Source: Cognatundibacterium aquatile
GTDB taxonomy: Bacteria; Pseudomonadota; Gammaproteobacteria; Burkholderiales; Burkholderiaceae_D
DNA: 64,000 nt
Direction: 5' to 3'
Assembly: GCF_014699135.1 (NCBI RefSeq)
Contig: NZ_JACOFT010000002.1
Location: 124,001-188,000, forward strand
Shown here: one piece after another, positions 20,701-29,355 of the stretch
Position numbering within the stretch: the stretch's first letter is position 1
Layout: each line of letters opens with the position of its first letter
The notes under the pieces: generated by a model
What the model was told of the DNA's origin: nothing
Databases searched by the model: none
The model's input: only the letters and a program-made list of their open reading frames with translations
Position numbers and translations under genes: made by a program

Positions 20701-23129
20701 AAAATCGACGCATCGCAGAGTTGGAACAAGTTGTACAACAACGCTCTGCTGATGAAGCTGTTTTGCTGGCAACAACAACAGCAAAATTACAGGCAGAACA
20801 AAGCGCTCAGCAAGACGTACAAACCCGTCTGGTCAGCGAAAAACAGGCCAATGAATTTGCCCAAGCCAATGCGTACGCGCAGCAATTGGCACGTCTGGCC
20901 GGTGAGGCAACTCTCGCTGCAGAGCAGGCTTTACATCAGGAATTGGCTGCACATGCCGATGCACAAAAGCTGATGGCAGAAATCGCACAACAGCGTTTGC
21001 AGCAAGAACAGCAATTGCTGAAGGCGCAACAAGAACGTATCGTAGCCGAGCAGGCATTGGTCACAATGCTGACAGCAAAGCAAGAGGCTGAAGTCGCTGC
21101 AGCAGCGGAAGTACAGGCGCGTCTGAATGCCGAAGCTGAGCAAGTGGAATTGTTGGCGGCACGCAAAAATAGCGATGAAGAAGCACGTCTGGCAATAGAA
21201 AATCTGAATACGAAAGAAAAAGAATGGCTGGCGCAAGCGGCTGAAGAAGCATTAATCAAGCGTCAGACCGCAGCTGCACTCGAAGAAAAAACCTCCTTAT
21301 TGCTGGAATCTAGCCGTGCAGAGCAACAACGCCTGGCGACCGAGCAACAACTGAGCGAAGAGTTGCAAGCGAAATTACTGGCGGAACAACAGCAACAGCA
21401 AGCACTGCAACAACGTTTGCAAGCGGAACAAGAAGCAGCGCAGATCGCAGCTTCACGCTTTGAACAGGAGCAGGCGGCAGCACAGGCATCACAATTGCAA
21501 CTGGAGACCGAGCAGGCGATGTTTGCTAAATCAGTACAACACGCTGAGGCGCAACGTGCAGCGGCAGAGGCGATGGAAGCCAAACTGCGTGAAGCGGAAA
21601 CGTTGGCGTTGATGGAAAATCGCCGTGCAGCCGCTGAGCTTGAAGAATTGGCTGCTATCGAACAAAAGATGCTGGCAGAACAAAAGGCGCTGGCGGAAGC
21701 GGAACAACGTCAGCAAGCCGAACAAGCGTATCTGCAATTGTCTGAGATTCGTGCTCAGGCTGAGCAAGATGCGAACGTGGCAATGCAGATCAAACTGACC
21801 GCCGAGAAAGAAGCGACAGAATTAGCGCAAATGCACGCGGCTGCAGAAAAAGAAGCTGCTGAACTGGCGCAGATGCGTGCTGACGAGCTGTTAGCTTTGC
21901 AGCAAATGGAAGCGCAAAAGGCCGAGCTTGCTCAGCGTGAAATCCAGGCGATGCAACTGCAGAAGCAACGCGAGCAGGATGAGTTGCAATTGAAGCAGCA
22001 GGCATTGACGGCGATCAGCCAGAAAATGGAAGCGGAAGCGTTGATACTCAAAGCCTCCGAAGACAGATTGCAAATTGAGGCGGAATTGGCGAAGCAGAGC
22101 CAGTTGCGTGCACAAAAAGCAGTTGAGGCTAATGCCGCGGAACAGGAAAAAGTCGCTGCAGAACAAGCACTGACTGCGGCGTCTGAAGCGCTGGTAGAGC
22201 AAGCCAGAATGGCAATGGCTGAGATGAACGCCCGACTGGAACAACAGCAGCAACTGGCAGAAATTGAAGCGCAAAGAATTGCAGCTGAGAACAAGCTGGC
22301 GCAAGACGTCGCCGCACGTTTGCAGGACGAACAGGCATTGCTGGCAGACTTGCAGCAACAGGAAGAGCAAGAGGCTGCGTTGGCAGATCTGATGTTGCAA
22401 CGTCGCGCCGAACTTGCAGCAGCAAAAGCCGCATTGGAACAGGCGAAGAAAAATGCTCTGGCATTATCGCCGGAAGAAATGGAATTGGCGGCATTGCAGC
22501 AACAGTTCGCGCAACAACAACAGGCAATGGAACAACAAAAACAACAGCGTCAGGAGCAGGCTGAGTTGCTGAAAGCGCAGTTGGCTGAGATGCAGGCTGC
22601 ATTGAAAGCGGAAGCCGAGCAAGAAAATCTGAGTCTGGTCGCGGAACATGCACAGGCTGAAAATCTGGCCCAGGAATTGATTTCCAAGTTGCGCAACAAC
22701 CAACAACAAAGTGCTGAATGGCGTTTGCAGGCGCAGCAAATGCTGTCGAGTGCGCCGGTGGAAATTACTTACGACATCGGGCAGCAAGCGGAAAAAGATG
22801 CGCAGGAACGCTTCCGTCTGCGCCTGCGTCCTTCCGTGCTGGCTGGTTTGATGTTGTGTGCTGGCGTTGCTGGCGCGGGTTTCGCTAATTTCTCTACACC
22901 GATGTCTGTTGCCAACGCGATGGCAGCCAAGGCTGCACCGGTTGTTGCCAGCCCTGCGAATGTCGCCGCACCGTCTGTAAAACTGAACAGCGGCATGCAA
23001 TTGAGCTATGAACTGACACCATCAGCAACGCAGGTGAAAAAATCTGCGGAAAATGGCATCGCACAACAAACTGAACCGGTGAAGGCAGAAGAAAAAGCGG
23101 CCTTGCAATTAGCGATGGCGGCGAAGTAA
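17721..23129 (+). CDS. Giant coiled-coil protein of 14-residue repeats with a C-terminal membrane anchor
   Basis: The 1802-aa product starts at ATG 17721 with AGGAG 6 bases upstream. Residues 1-50 are a non-repeated polar head (MDSNQSLLNKFSLGNFSLDQ) with no signal peptide. Residues 52 to about 1690 are almost wholly Ala, Glu, Gln, Arg, Lys and Leu, with very few Gly, Pro or Cys, built of a 14-residue repeat [KR]-[LA]-x-A-E-[QK]-x-A. A basic stretch (RFRLRLRP) leads into one hydrophobic segment at about 1706-1724 (VLAGLMLCAGVAGAGFANF), then a 78-residue Ala/Val/Lys tail. I infer a cytoplasmic rod anchored by its C-terminus, with the tail in the periplasm. It stands alone between divergent upp and a convergent terminator. 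No known family is recognised; TolA-, crescentin- or FilP-like composition is superficial. Confidence 0.93.
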   Translation: MDSNQSLLNKFSLGNFSLDQRMDQKEDFLSSPDDLESNSRIDVKGIREAIARVEAEARATVASETRLKAEAQARAMAEARAQAEAEAAELAQRKLQLEQEAAESSRTRLLAEKQSQAASAARIAANEQEARDLQERAQMESRARAQSEQRQKIEQEAKARAEMQFKAESEITAKAQATVTQLSKQTEAAKNWAAERFAASESARQQAVERARADARIAELAREREKREREARETSEMLVKVRSETMQASKERDQADAMALEFAISRAPVEARAREDAIARLAIEQEHEAIAQARMESERRAAEAIQMRMQAEQDLYAAASKREQAEVIATATAQARREAEDKIRQVTESRIRAERELQSTAMHRIENEQQADAQARTRLQAEAEASEEARQRRIAEQEATEIARQRAAEEQRAAKLAKERIEIERVAVQAAREQANAEQQALSASAFQADLLKRASAAAELKAKKAEELVAAEQMRAEAEQKAVNALDAKLQAERQKAEEAEARAKADEAHAELLRMQEAADRAARVAQETEYIAEKIALEKAIEQAELQQKMAEATVKKSRDVSELLRVQQQCAQDEAKAMELLDEKLDVERRRAEAVQQMLKTAEEKLALEQAAQLELEAKQRAEEEMKAIAAAKEQAEREQRLAQEAANQAELTALEQAEIQKEVQRKAAALALLKSQQAVEMTRAEQVRTEAEKQAVCAAQEKLEAEKATAEQVIARAHADRQHVNVLQARQQQESEARTARQALIQAEQARLQKMQEHAELQKQAASAAQSKVAEAEELGKTLRLRAESEQKALGLVQEKLQAEKKLTAELQAKAKVEQEERDQHLARLEAEQALRSATELKLAEEKKLFEQNAAQAQAEQQAAQAAAARVKAAAQITRLEQEKAQSQQQAAAALEQQAKLEQERTDAEKSIAKAATEKLTAEKIAHAAAQAKAIAEQEQAVAAAERARAEQEASQMAEAKLQAEKALQLQAQAYAASQQKAHQLVVEKNRRIAELEQVVQQRSADEAVLLATTTAKLQAEQSAQQDVQTRLVSEKQANEFAQANAYAQQLARLAGEATLAAEQALHQELAAHADAQKLMAEIAQQRLQQEQQLLKAQQERIVAEQALVTMLTAKQEAEVAAAAEVQARLNAEAEQVELLAARKNSDEEARLAIENLNTKEKEWLAQAAEEALIKRQTAAALEEKTSLLLESSRAEQQRLATEQQLSEELQAKLLAEQQQQQALQQRLQAEQEAAQIAASRFEQEQAAAQASQLQLETEQAMFAKSVQHAEAQRAAAEAMEAKLREAETLALMENRRAAAELEELAAIEQKMLAEQKALAEAEQRQQAEQAYLQLSEIRAQAEQDANVAMQIKLTAEKEATELAQMHAAAEKEAAELAQMRADELLALQQMEAQKAELAQREIQAMQLQKQREQDELQLKQQALTAISQKMEAEALILKASEDRLQIEAELAKQSQLRAQKAVEANAAEQEKVAAEQALTAASEALVEQARMAMAEMNARLEQQQQLAEIEAQRIAAENKLAQDVAARLQDEQALLADLQQQEEQEAALADLMLQRRAELAAAKAALEQAKKNALALSPEEMELAALQQQFAQQQQAMEQQKQQRQEQAELLKAQLAEMQAALKAEAEQENLSLVAEHAQAENLAQELISKLRNNQQQSAEWRLQAQQMLSSAPVEITYDIGQQAEKDAQERFRLRLRPSVLAGLMLCAGVAGAGFANFSTPMSVANAMAAKAAPVVASPANVAAPSVKLNSGMQLSYELTPSATQVKKSAENGIAQQTEPVKAEEKAALQLAMAAK
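17874..22442 (+). repeat. Coding tandem repeat, 14 codons (42 bp), about 100 units
   Basis: Splitting the protein into 14-mers gives clean runs starting at residues 52, 280, 693, 924 and 1435. Unit examples: RLKAEAQARAMAEA, RLQAEAEASEEARQ, KLQAEKALQLQAQA, RIVAEQALVTMLTA, KLTAEKEATELAQM. The run from 924 holds 36 units without any insertion or deletion. Steps between the last four runs are whole heptads. The DNA is diverged between units, so this is an old repeat rather than a recent expansion. Confidence 0.9.
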
Positions 23130-23160
23130 GAGCAGCAGAAAACTACTCTTGAGTAGTAAA

Positions 23161-23202
23161 TAAAAAATCCCGGTGATTATTTATTATTACCGGGATTTTT
23201 TA
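23161..23202. terminator. Bidirectional terminator between the coiled-coil gene and the histidine kinase gene
   Basis: TAAAAAATCCCGGT (23161-23174) pairs perfectly with ACCGGGATTTTTTA (23189-23202) around an AT-rich 14-base loop. A and T runs on both sides serve both converging genes. The kinase stop codon (23200-23202) lies inside the right arm. Confidence 0.92.
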
Positions 23203-24564
23203 TTTGAACTTCATTTCTGGAAAAATCATGACGGCAACAAAGCCTTTGTGCTCATGGTTGTAAATCCTTAATCTGCCACGATGACGGCGGACTATCCTAT
23301 CTACAATCGCCAGACCGAGACCTGAACCGTTTGCCTGGCTGCGTGAGACATCGGCGCGAGTAAAGGGTTTCAGCAGACGCCCGATATCATCGTCGCTCGG
23401 AGCACCTTCACCGTAATCCCGGAAACTGATCAATACACCTTGTTTTTTGCCCTTCGTTTTGTGGCTGCATTGAATTTCTACAACGGTGTTGAGTTTGTCC
23501 GGATTCTTTCCGTAACGGCAGGAGTTTTCAATCAGGTTGCTGAACAGTCGCCTGAGCTCTGTCGCATTTCCTGAAATATACATGTCCGTTGCAATCGCTG
23601 AATGCAGGTGAAGGTAGTTCACCCGTGAATACTCCTGAATCACTTGTTTCAGTAATTCGCTGATATTCACTTTATCAAAACGAAGACTGTCGATCGGTTT
23701 CGCATAATCAAGAAACTGATTGATGATTGCATCCATTTGCGACAGATCTGATTGCATGCCGGATCGTGCCTGTTCGTCCAGATCGGCCATTTCCACTTCG
23801 AGTTGCATACGTGCGAGCGGTGTACGCAAATCATGTGAAATCCCGGCAAGAATGATGGTGCGGTCGGCATCGATTCTGGCCAGATCTGCAACCATGTTAT
23901 TAAAGCTGGCATTGGTTTCGCGAATTTCTTTCGGGCCGCGTTCAGGCAGAGCCGGTGCCTGCTTACCCTGGGCAAGTAAGCGTGCTGCATTACTCAGGCG
24001 GGACAGGGGATCGTTAATGAATTTAGAAATCACTGCTGCACCCAGCAGGGTAATCAACAAGGTGGCGGTGATCCAGCTGAGTACGGGCAAGGTTGTTGGT
24101 GGCTCCAGCCGGTCTTCATCCAGCCGCAGCCAGTAATGATCGCCCTCGATCTCCAGACTGATCCAGAATCCGCTATTACCATTCACCGAGCGGGCGAAAC
24201 GGGTCTCTTTGCCCAGCTGCGCTTTCATCATCTCACTGAATTCGGTCAGAAAAACGGTGGGCTCAAGTTTATCCAGGGTGTCGGCATCATTCCGTAGATA
24301 AATCCGTATTCCCTCGCTATGCGCCAGATCGAGCAAAAGCTCTTTGCGTTTTTCGGGCGCAGAATGTGTCAGCGCAGCGCGTGTAATCGTGACGATGGAA
24401 GTGATTTGCGCCGTCAGTTGCTGAGCGCGAGGTGTTCGTTCAAGGGTTTTGAAACTGACGAACCATATCATCATACTGGCCATCACAAGGATGGCCAGTA
24501 AAAAAAATGTACGCCAGAAAAGACCGCTGCGCAGCCATTCGAGACTATTCAGATATGAGCGCAT
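23200..24564 (-). CDS. Sensor histidine kinase, EnvZ/RisS-like
   Basis: The 454-aa inner-membrane kinase has TM1 at about 17-36, a periplasmic sensor region of about 130 residues, TM2 at about 167-186, and a HAMP linker (NDPLSRLSNAARLLAQG). The H box is GISHDLRTPLAR with the phospho-accepting His; then N box NLIENSCRYG, G1 DYGEGAP and G2 GSGLGLAIVDRI. The short H-box pattern and the partner OmpR-type regulator place it with EnvZ and Bordetella RisS. It starts 18 bases after the regulator's stop and is co-transcribed with it. Confidence 0.93.
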   Translation of the reverse strand: MRSYLNSLEWLRSGLFWRTFFLLAILVMASMMIWFVSFKTLERTPRAQQLTAQITSIVTITRAALTHSAPEKRKELLLDLAHSEGIRIYLRNDADTLDKLEPTVFLTEFSEMMKAQLGKETRFARSVNGNSGFWISLEIEGDHYWLRLDEDRLEPPTTLPVLSWITATLLITLLGAAVISKFINDPLSRLSNAARLLAQGKQAPALPERGPKEIRETNASFNNMVADLARIDADRTIILAGISHDLRTPLARMQLEVEMADLDEQARSGMQSDLSQMDAIINQFLDYAKPIDSLRFDKVNISELLKQVIQEYSRVNYLHLHSAIATDMYISGNATELRRLFSNLIENSCRYGKNPDKLNTVVEIQCSHKTKGKKQGVLISFRDYGEGAPSDDDIGRLLKPFTRADVSRSQANGSGLGLAIVDRIVRRHRGRLRIYNHEHKGFVAVMIFPEMKFK

Positions 24565-24582
24565 ACGTCTTCAGAGGGAACG

Positions 24583-25353
24583 CTATTCCTTGCTTGCTTC
24601 CGGAATGAAGACGTAGCCGAGTCCCCATACAGTCTGGATGTATAAAGGATTGGATGGATCTGGTTCTATCAGTTTTCTCAGACGTGAAATCTGCACATCC
24701 AGACTACGGTCAAATACTTCATATTCGCGGCCACGTGCCAGTTCCATCAGCTTTTCACGGGATAAGGGCTGGCGCGCATGGCGGGCAAAGACTTTAAGTA
24801 CGGAAAATTCGCCAGTCGTCAGAGAAATAGCTTCGTTGTTTTTTCTCAGAGTGCGAGTGCCGAGATCCAGAACAAAATCGCCAAAAGCAAATGTTTGCGG
24901 GCCGTCGGAAGGTGCTCCGGGTAATTCATCCGGGACTTTGCGACGCAGAACGGCATTGATGCGGGCAACCAGTTCACGTGGATTGAATGGTTTCGGCAGG
25001 TAGTCATCGGCTCCCATTTCCAGTCCGATAATCCTGTCCACTTCCTCGCTTTTCGCCGTCAGCATGATGATAGGCGTTTTGTCGCCTGCACCGCGCAACC
25101 GGCGGCAAATGGCGAGCCCGTCTTCGCCCGGCAGCATTAAATCCAGTACCAGCATGTCGTAGCGTTCACGCATCCAAAGTTTATTCATGGTCTGCGCATT
25201 CTCTGCGCCGACAACATGAAAACCTTGTTCGGTCAGGTAACGCCGCAACAGTTCGCGGAGTCGTAAATCGTCGTCCACAACCAGAATTTTTGCTTTCGGT
25301 GCGTTGTTGGCGGGAGTCGGAGTGTTCTCTGTAGGTGTTTGAAGGTTTGTCAT
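24583..25353 (-). CDS. OmpR-family response regulator
   Basis: The 256-aa regulator begins with a polar 22-residue extension (NLQTPTENTPTPANNAP), then a receiver domain with acidic pocket VVDDD, phospho-Asp in VLDLMLPGEDG (about residue 71), Thr in MLTAKS and Lys in LPKPF. The C-terminal half is the OmpR winged helix (LTTGEFSVLKVFARHARQ; DVQISRLRKLIEPDP; VWGLGYVF). It is first in the operon with the EnvZ-like kinase. It is closest to OmpR/RisA; an osmotic or acid response is plausible but not shown. Confidence 0.95.
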   Translation of the reverse strand: MTNLQTPTENTPTPANNAPKAKILVVDDDLRLRELLRRYLTEQGFHVVGAENAQTMNKLWMRERYDMLVLDLMLPGEDGLAICRRLRGAGDKTPIIMLTAKSEEVDRIIGLEMGADDYLPKPFNPRELVARINAVLRRKVPDELPGAPSDGPQTFAFGDFVLDLGTRTLRKNNEAISLTTGEFSVLKVFARHARQPLSREKLMELARGREYEVFDRSLDVQISRLRKLIEPDPSNPLYIQTVWGLGYVFIPEASKE

Positions 25354-25597
25354 GTCTGTAATGGTACTGGCATCGTTACCGCCTGGGAACAGTCAGGCAG
25401 AGAGGATTACAAAGAGTTACATACTTTACTTCTATGGGAAAGGAATAACAATGTAATTAAATTAAACTACGATGACAATCTGATCATTGGTCATGCGTTT
25501 TCTGTTTTTTTTGCCGTTGTTAGAGTTGACTGGAGCAAGCGCCTGATGCAAAAAATGGTGGTATCAAATTCTATGCTGCAAAAACTGAAAACAGTGA

Positions 25598-25930
25598 ATG
25601 AATAAAGCTCTCGCTATATTTTTTGCCATCTTGCTGGTGCTGTTGTCGATAGGTTCCGTGATCGCAATACCGTCGCCTGGCTCCGTAGCAGCAAATCCGA
25701 ACTCTGGCTTTTCCGCTGGAAAGCATACGCAAGCCAGTGTTGCTGATGTTTCTTTATCTGCGACAACGATAGACAAACACAAAAACTGCGGCTTTAAAAA
25801 AATGTCCGCTACATCTTCCTGTGAAAGTCCTTTGGCTGATGTAAAGAAAAATAAGCTCAGCGTGGATGAGAGAAAGGTGCTGCGTCGGCAAATTCGTGAC
25901 GTTGAACAAGAATTTGATGCCGCCAAATAG
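25598..25930 (+). CDS. Small exported protein of unknown function
   Basis: The 110-aa reading frame begins with a clear signal peptide or anchor (MNKALAIFFAILLVLLSIGS). The mature part is polar, has two Cys (N-C-G-F-K-K and S-S-C-E-S) and ends in a basic/acidic helix (DERKVLRRQIRDVEQEFD). There is no good Shine-Dalgarno before the ATG, and I recognise no family. The signal peptide and charged helix argue that it is real. The 244 bases before it (25354-25597) are AT-rich, carry the minus-strand promoter of the regulator, and show nothing else I can name. Confidence 0.55.
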   Translation: MNKALAIFFAILLVLLSIGSVIAIPSPGSVAANPNSGFSAGKHTQASVADVSLSATTIDKHKNCGFKKMSATSSCESPLADVKKNKLSVDERKVLRRQIRDVEQEFDAAK

Positions 25931-25957
25931 CCAGCCAGAAAAAACCTTGTGTCGATA

Positions 25958-26407
25958 TTAGCGGCGATGTTGTTTCATTATCTTTTGCTGTTCACGCTGC
26001 CAGTCTTTTTCTTTCTCTGATTCTCGCTTGTCGTGTTGCTTTTTACCTTTGGCAAGCCCTATCTGACATTTTATTCTGCCATTGCTGAAGTGCATGTTGA
26101 GTGGCACCATCGTATAGCCAGAGCGTTCGACTTTGCCGATTAATTTGCTGATCTCTGCTTTGTTCAGTAATAATTTTCGTGTACGCACCGAGTCGGGATG
26201 TATGTGCGTTGAGGCGGTTGGCAGTGCACCGATATGTGCCCCAAACAGAAAAATCTCACCATTACGCACAATCACGTATGCTTCTTTTAATTGAAGACGT
26301 CCAGCACGGATTGCTTTGACTTCCCAGCCTTGCAACACCACGCCTGCTTCGAATTGTTCCTCGATAAAGTAATCGTAGAAGGCTTTTTTGTTATCAGCAA
26401 TACTCAT
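25958..26407 (-). CDS. smpB: SsrA-binding protein
   Basis: SmpB binds tmRNA and brings it to stalled ribosomes. From ATG 26407 the protein is 149 aa and begins [17 protein letters not shown], as in other SmpBs; the longer TTG-initiated frame to 26440 adds 11 residues with no family support. Seen: [11 protein letters not shown], the oligonucleotide-binding fold with [14 protein letters not shown], and the C-terminal Lys/Arg tail ([19 protein letters not shown]) that reaches into the mRNA channel. It is divergent from ratA, the common gammaproteobacterial and betaproteobacterial order. No ssrA gene was seen here. Confidence 0.96.
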   Translation of the reverse strand: MSIADNKKAFYDYFIEEQFEAGVVLQGWEVKAIRAGRLQLKEAYVIVRNGEIFLFGAHIGALPTASTHIHPDSVRTRKLLLNKAEISKLIGKVERSGYTMVPLNMHFSNGRIKCQIGLAKGKKQHDKRESEKEKDWQREQQKIMKQHRR

Positions 26408-26518
26408 GTAATAAGGAAATTGGTTATCTTGCCGTTTCAAAATTTCTTATGATAATTTCGATACGGTGGCGACTCGGTTAAAATGCGAACCTGTGATTCT
26501 ACCAAATGGTTTCTTTAG

Positions 26519-26950
26519 ATGGCAGTCGTACATAAAACAGTTTTTATCGGATACAGCGCCGCTCAGATGTTTGCGCTGGTTGAGCAGGTCGAAAAATACC
26601 CTGAATTTTTGCCTTGGTGTGGCGAGGTTAAGGTAGCGGAGAGATCGGAAACGAATCTGATTGCAACCCTTGCCATTAACTTCCATGGTATCAAACAAAG
26701 CTTCACCACAAAAAATATCAATCAGCCGCCGCATTCTATGCAGATGAATCTGGTTGATGGCCCGTTTAGGCAACTGACTGGTGGCTGGAAGTTTACTGAA
26801 TTGCGCCCGGATGCCTGCAAGATCGAGTTCGACCTCAATTATGATTTTTCCAGTAAGTTATTGGAACACTTGATTGGTCCGGTATTCAGCAAGATTGCAA
26901 ATAGTTTTGTTGATTCATTTTGCTCGAGAGCGGAGGCGATTTATGCCTGA
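26519..26950 (+). CDS. ratA: RatA-family START-like protein (coenzyme Q-binding COQ10 homologue)
   Basis: The 143-aa protein belongs to the polyketide-cyclase/START fold. It opens with HKTVFIGYSAAQMFALVEQ and has the motif YPEFLPWCGEVKV, both typical of RatA/YfjG and Coq10. E. coli RatA has been called a toxin that blocks 70S assembly; the alternative role is ubiquinone binding. Which applies here is not visible. The smpB-ratA-ratB order is conserved. It overlaps ratB by 8 bases. Confidence 0.9.
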   Translation: MAVVHKTVFIGYSAAQMFALVEQVEKYPEFLPWCGEVKVAERSETNLIATLAINFHGIKQSFTTKNINQPPHSMQMNLVDGPFRQLTGGWKFTELRPDACKIEFDLNYDFSSKLLEHLIGPVFSKIANSFVDSFCSRAEAIYA

Positions 26951-27245
26951 TGAAAATAAAATTCAGGTGCAGGTTTGCTATTCATCCGGTGATGCTGTCA
27001 GTTTGCTCAATGTCAGTGTGCCTCTTGGTGCCAGTGTTCGTCAGGCGATCGATTCCAGTTGTATTTTGGAGCAGCATCCTGAGCTGAATCTCAATACTCT
27101 CAAAATAGGGGTCTACGGCAAACTGAAAGATGAGAGCGCGGTTCTTCATGAGGGCGACAGGGTGGAAATCTATCGCCCCTTGCTTGCCGATCCTATGGAA
27201 GCCAGGCGGCGGCGCGCGCAGAAACAGCAAAAATTGGCAGTGTAA
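26943..27245 (+). CDS. ratB: RnfH/RatB-family ubiquitin-fold protein
   Basis: ATG 26943 lies inside the end of ratA with GGAGG (26932-26936) 6 bases upstream; this is far better than the earlier in-frame start at 26874. The 100-aa product (KIQVQVCYSSGDAVSLLNVS, in part) fits RnfH: a beta-grasp fold with VGVYGKL-like IGVYGKLKDESAVLHEGDRVE and a terminal RPLLADPMEARRRRA. The family's molecular role is not settled. Translational coupling to ratA is expected. Confidence 0.88.
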   Translation: MPDENKIQVQVCYSSGDAVSLLNVSVPLGASVRQAIDSSCILEQHPELNLNTLKIGVYGKLKDESAVLHEGDRVEIYRPLLADPMEARRRRAQKQQKLAV

Positions 27246-27260
27246 CGGTCATTACTGAAA

Positions 27261-27761
27261 TTACTGACAGCCAGCCAGTGCTTTTTTTACATCCGCAGCT
27301 TCTTTTTCCCGCTGTGCATCTGACAAGTAGTTGCGCTCACCGTTTTTATCGGTAGTCGCTACCCGTTGTCCCGATTCCAAGACTTTCTGATACGACCTTG
27401 CGCGTTCACAATTTTTCTGTTTATCAGCATTAGCCTGTTGATCCTCACTTGCTTTCTTGTCTTTTTCAGCTTGTTCAGCGCGGCGTTTATTGAAATCTTC
27501 GTTTCTCGCTGACGTTGTCATTGGTTTTTGCTGCGCATTTGCAGCGTCTTTTGATGCGCTCGCGGCGTCGCTGGGTTCTGCTGGTTTTGTTGCTGACTGT
27601 CCTGGCGATTTAATGATACGGTTTTTTGGGGTCGATGCCGGAGGAGGGGTGTCAGAAAACTGTTTATTGCCCTTTTCATCCACCCATATATATTGAGCAA
27701 AAGCGCTTGCGCAGGTGAACGTGGCAATGATAAATCCACTGATAAGCTTGAGTTTTAACAT
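27261..27761 (-). CDS. DUF4124-domain exported protein
   Basis: The 166-aa protein starts with a signal peptide (KLISGFIIATFTCASAFA), then the DUF4124 signature Y-I-W-V-D-E-K-G-N-K-Q-F-S-D-T-P-P-P at about residues 24-41. The rest is low-complexity and charged (Ala, Lys, Gln, Asp) with a coiled-coil look, then a short conserved end with two Cys (QKNCERARSYQKVLESGQR; LAGCQ). DUF4124 proteins are periplasmic and of unknown function. The gene is convergent with ratB and divergent from guaB. Confidence 0.88.
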   Translation of the reverse strand: MLKLKLISGFIIATFTCASAFAQYIWVDEKGNKQFSDTPPPASTPKNRIIKSPGQSATKPAEPSDAASASKDAANAQQKPMTTSARNEDFNKRRAEQAEKDKKASEDQQANADKQKNCERARSYQKVLESGQRVATTDKNGERNYLSDAQREKEAADVKKALAGCQ

Positions 27762-27834
27762 GAAGTCGTTCTTTCAAAGAGGGCAAAAGATGCAAGAGTT
27801 TTACACGTAGCGAGACTACTTCGCAAGTTTTCTG

Positions 27835-29327
<1,493 letters not shown>

Positions 29328-29355
29328 TATCTGAACGATACGCCTGGGGTGTTGC

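Noticed and set aside
20256-20741. Open frames antisense to the coiled-coil gene, Leu/Cys/Phe-rich
   Set aside because: GCA/CAA/GAA-rich codons read backwards give Cys/Leu/Phe runs with no stops; the plus-strand frame has the ribosome-binding site and the repeat.
17721-23129. Giant frame as an assembly or repeat artefact
   Set aside because: Units are diverged at DNA level, the register is kept, and start, ribosome-binding site, anchor and terminator are all in place.
25339-25605. 88-codon plus-strand frame between ompR-type gene and the next
   Set aside because: It overlaps the regulator's start, has no ribosome-binding site and no family-like sequence; the CxxC at its start is chance.
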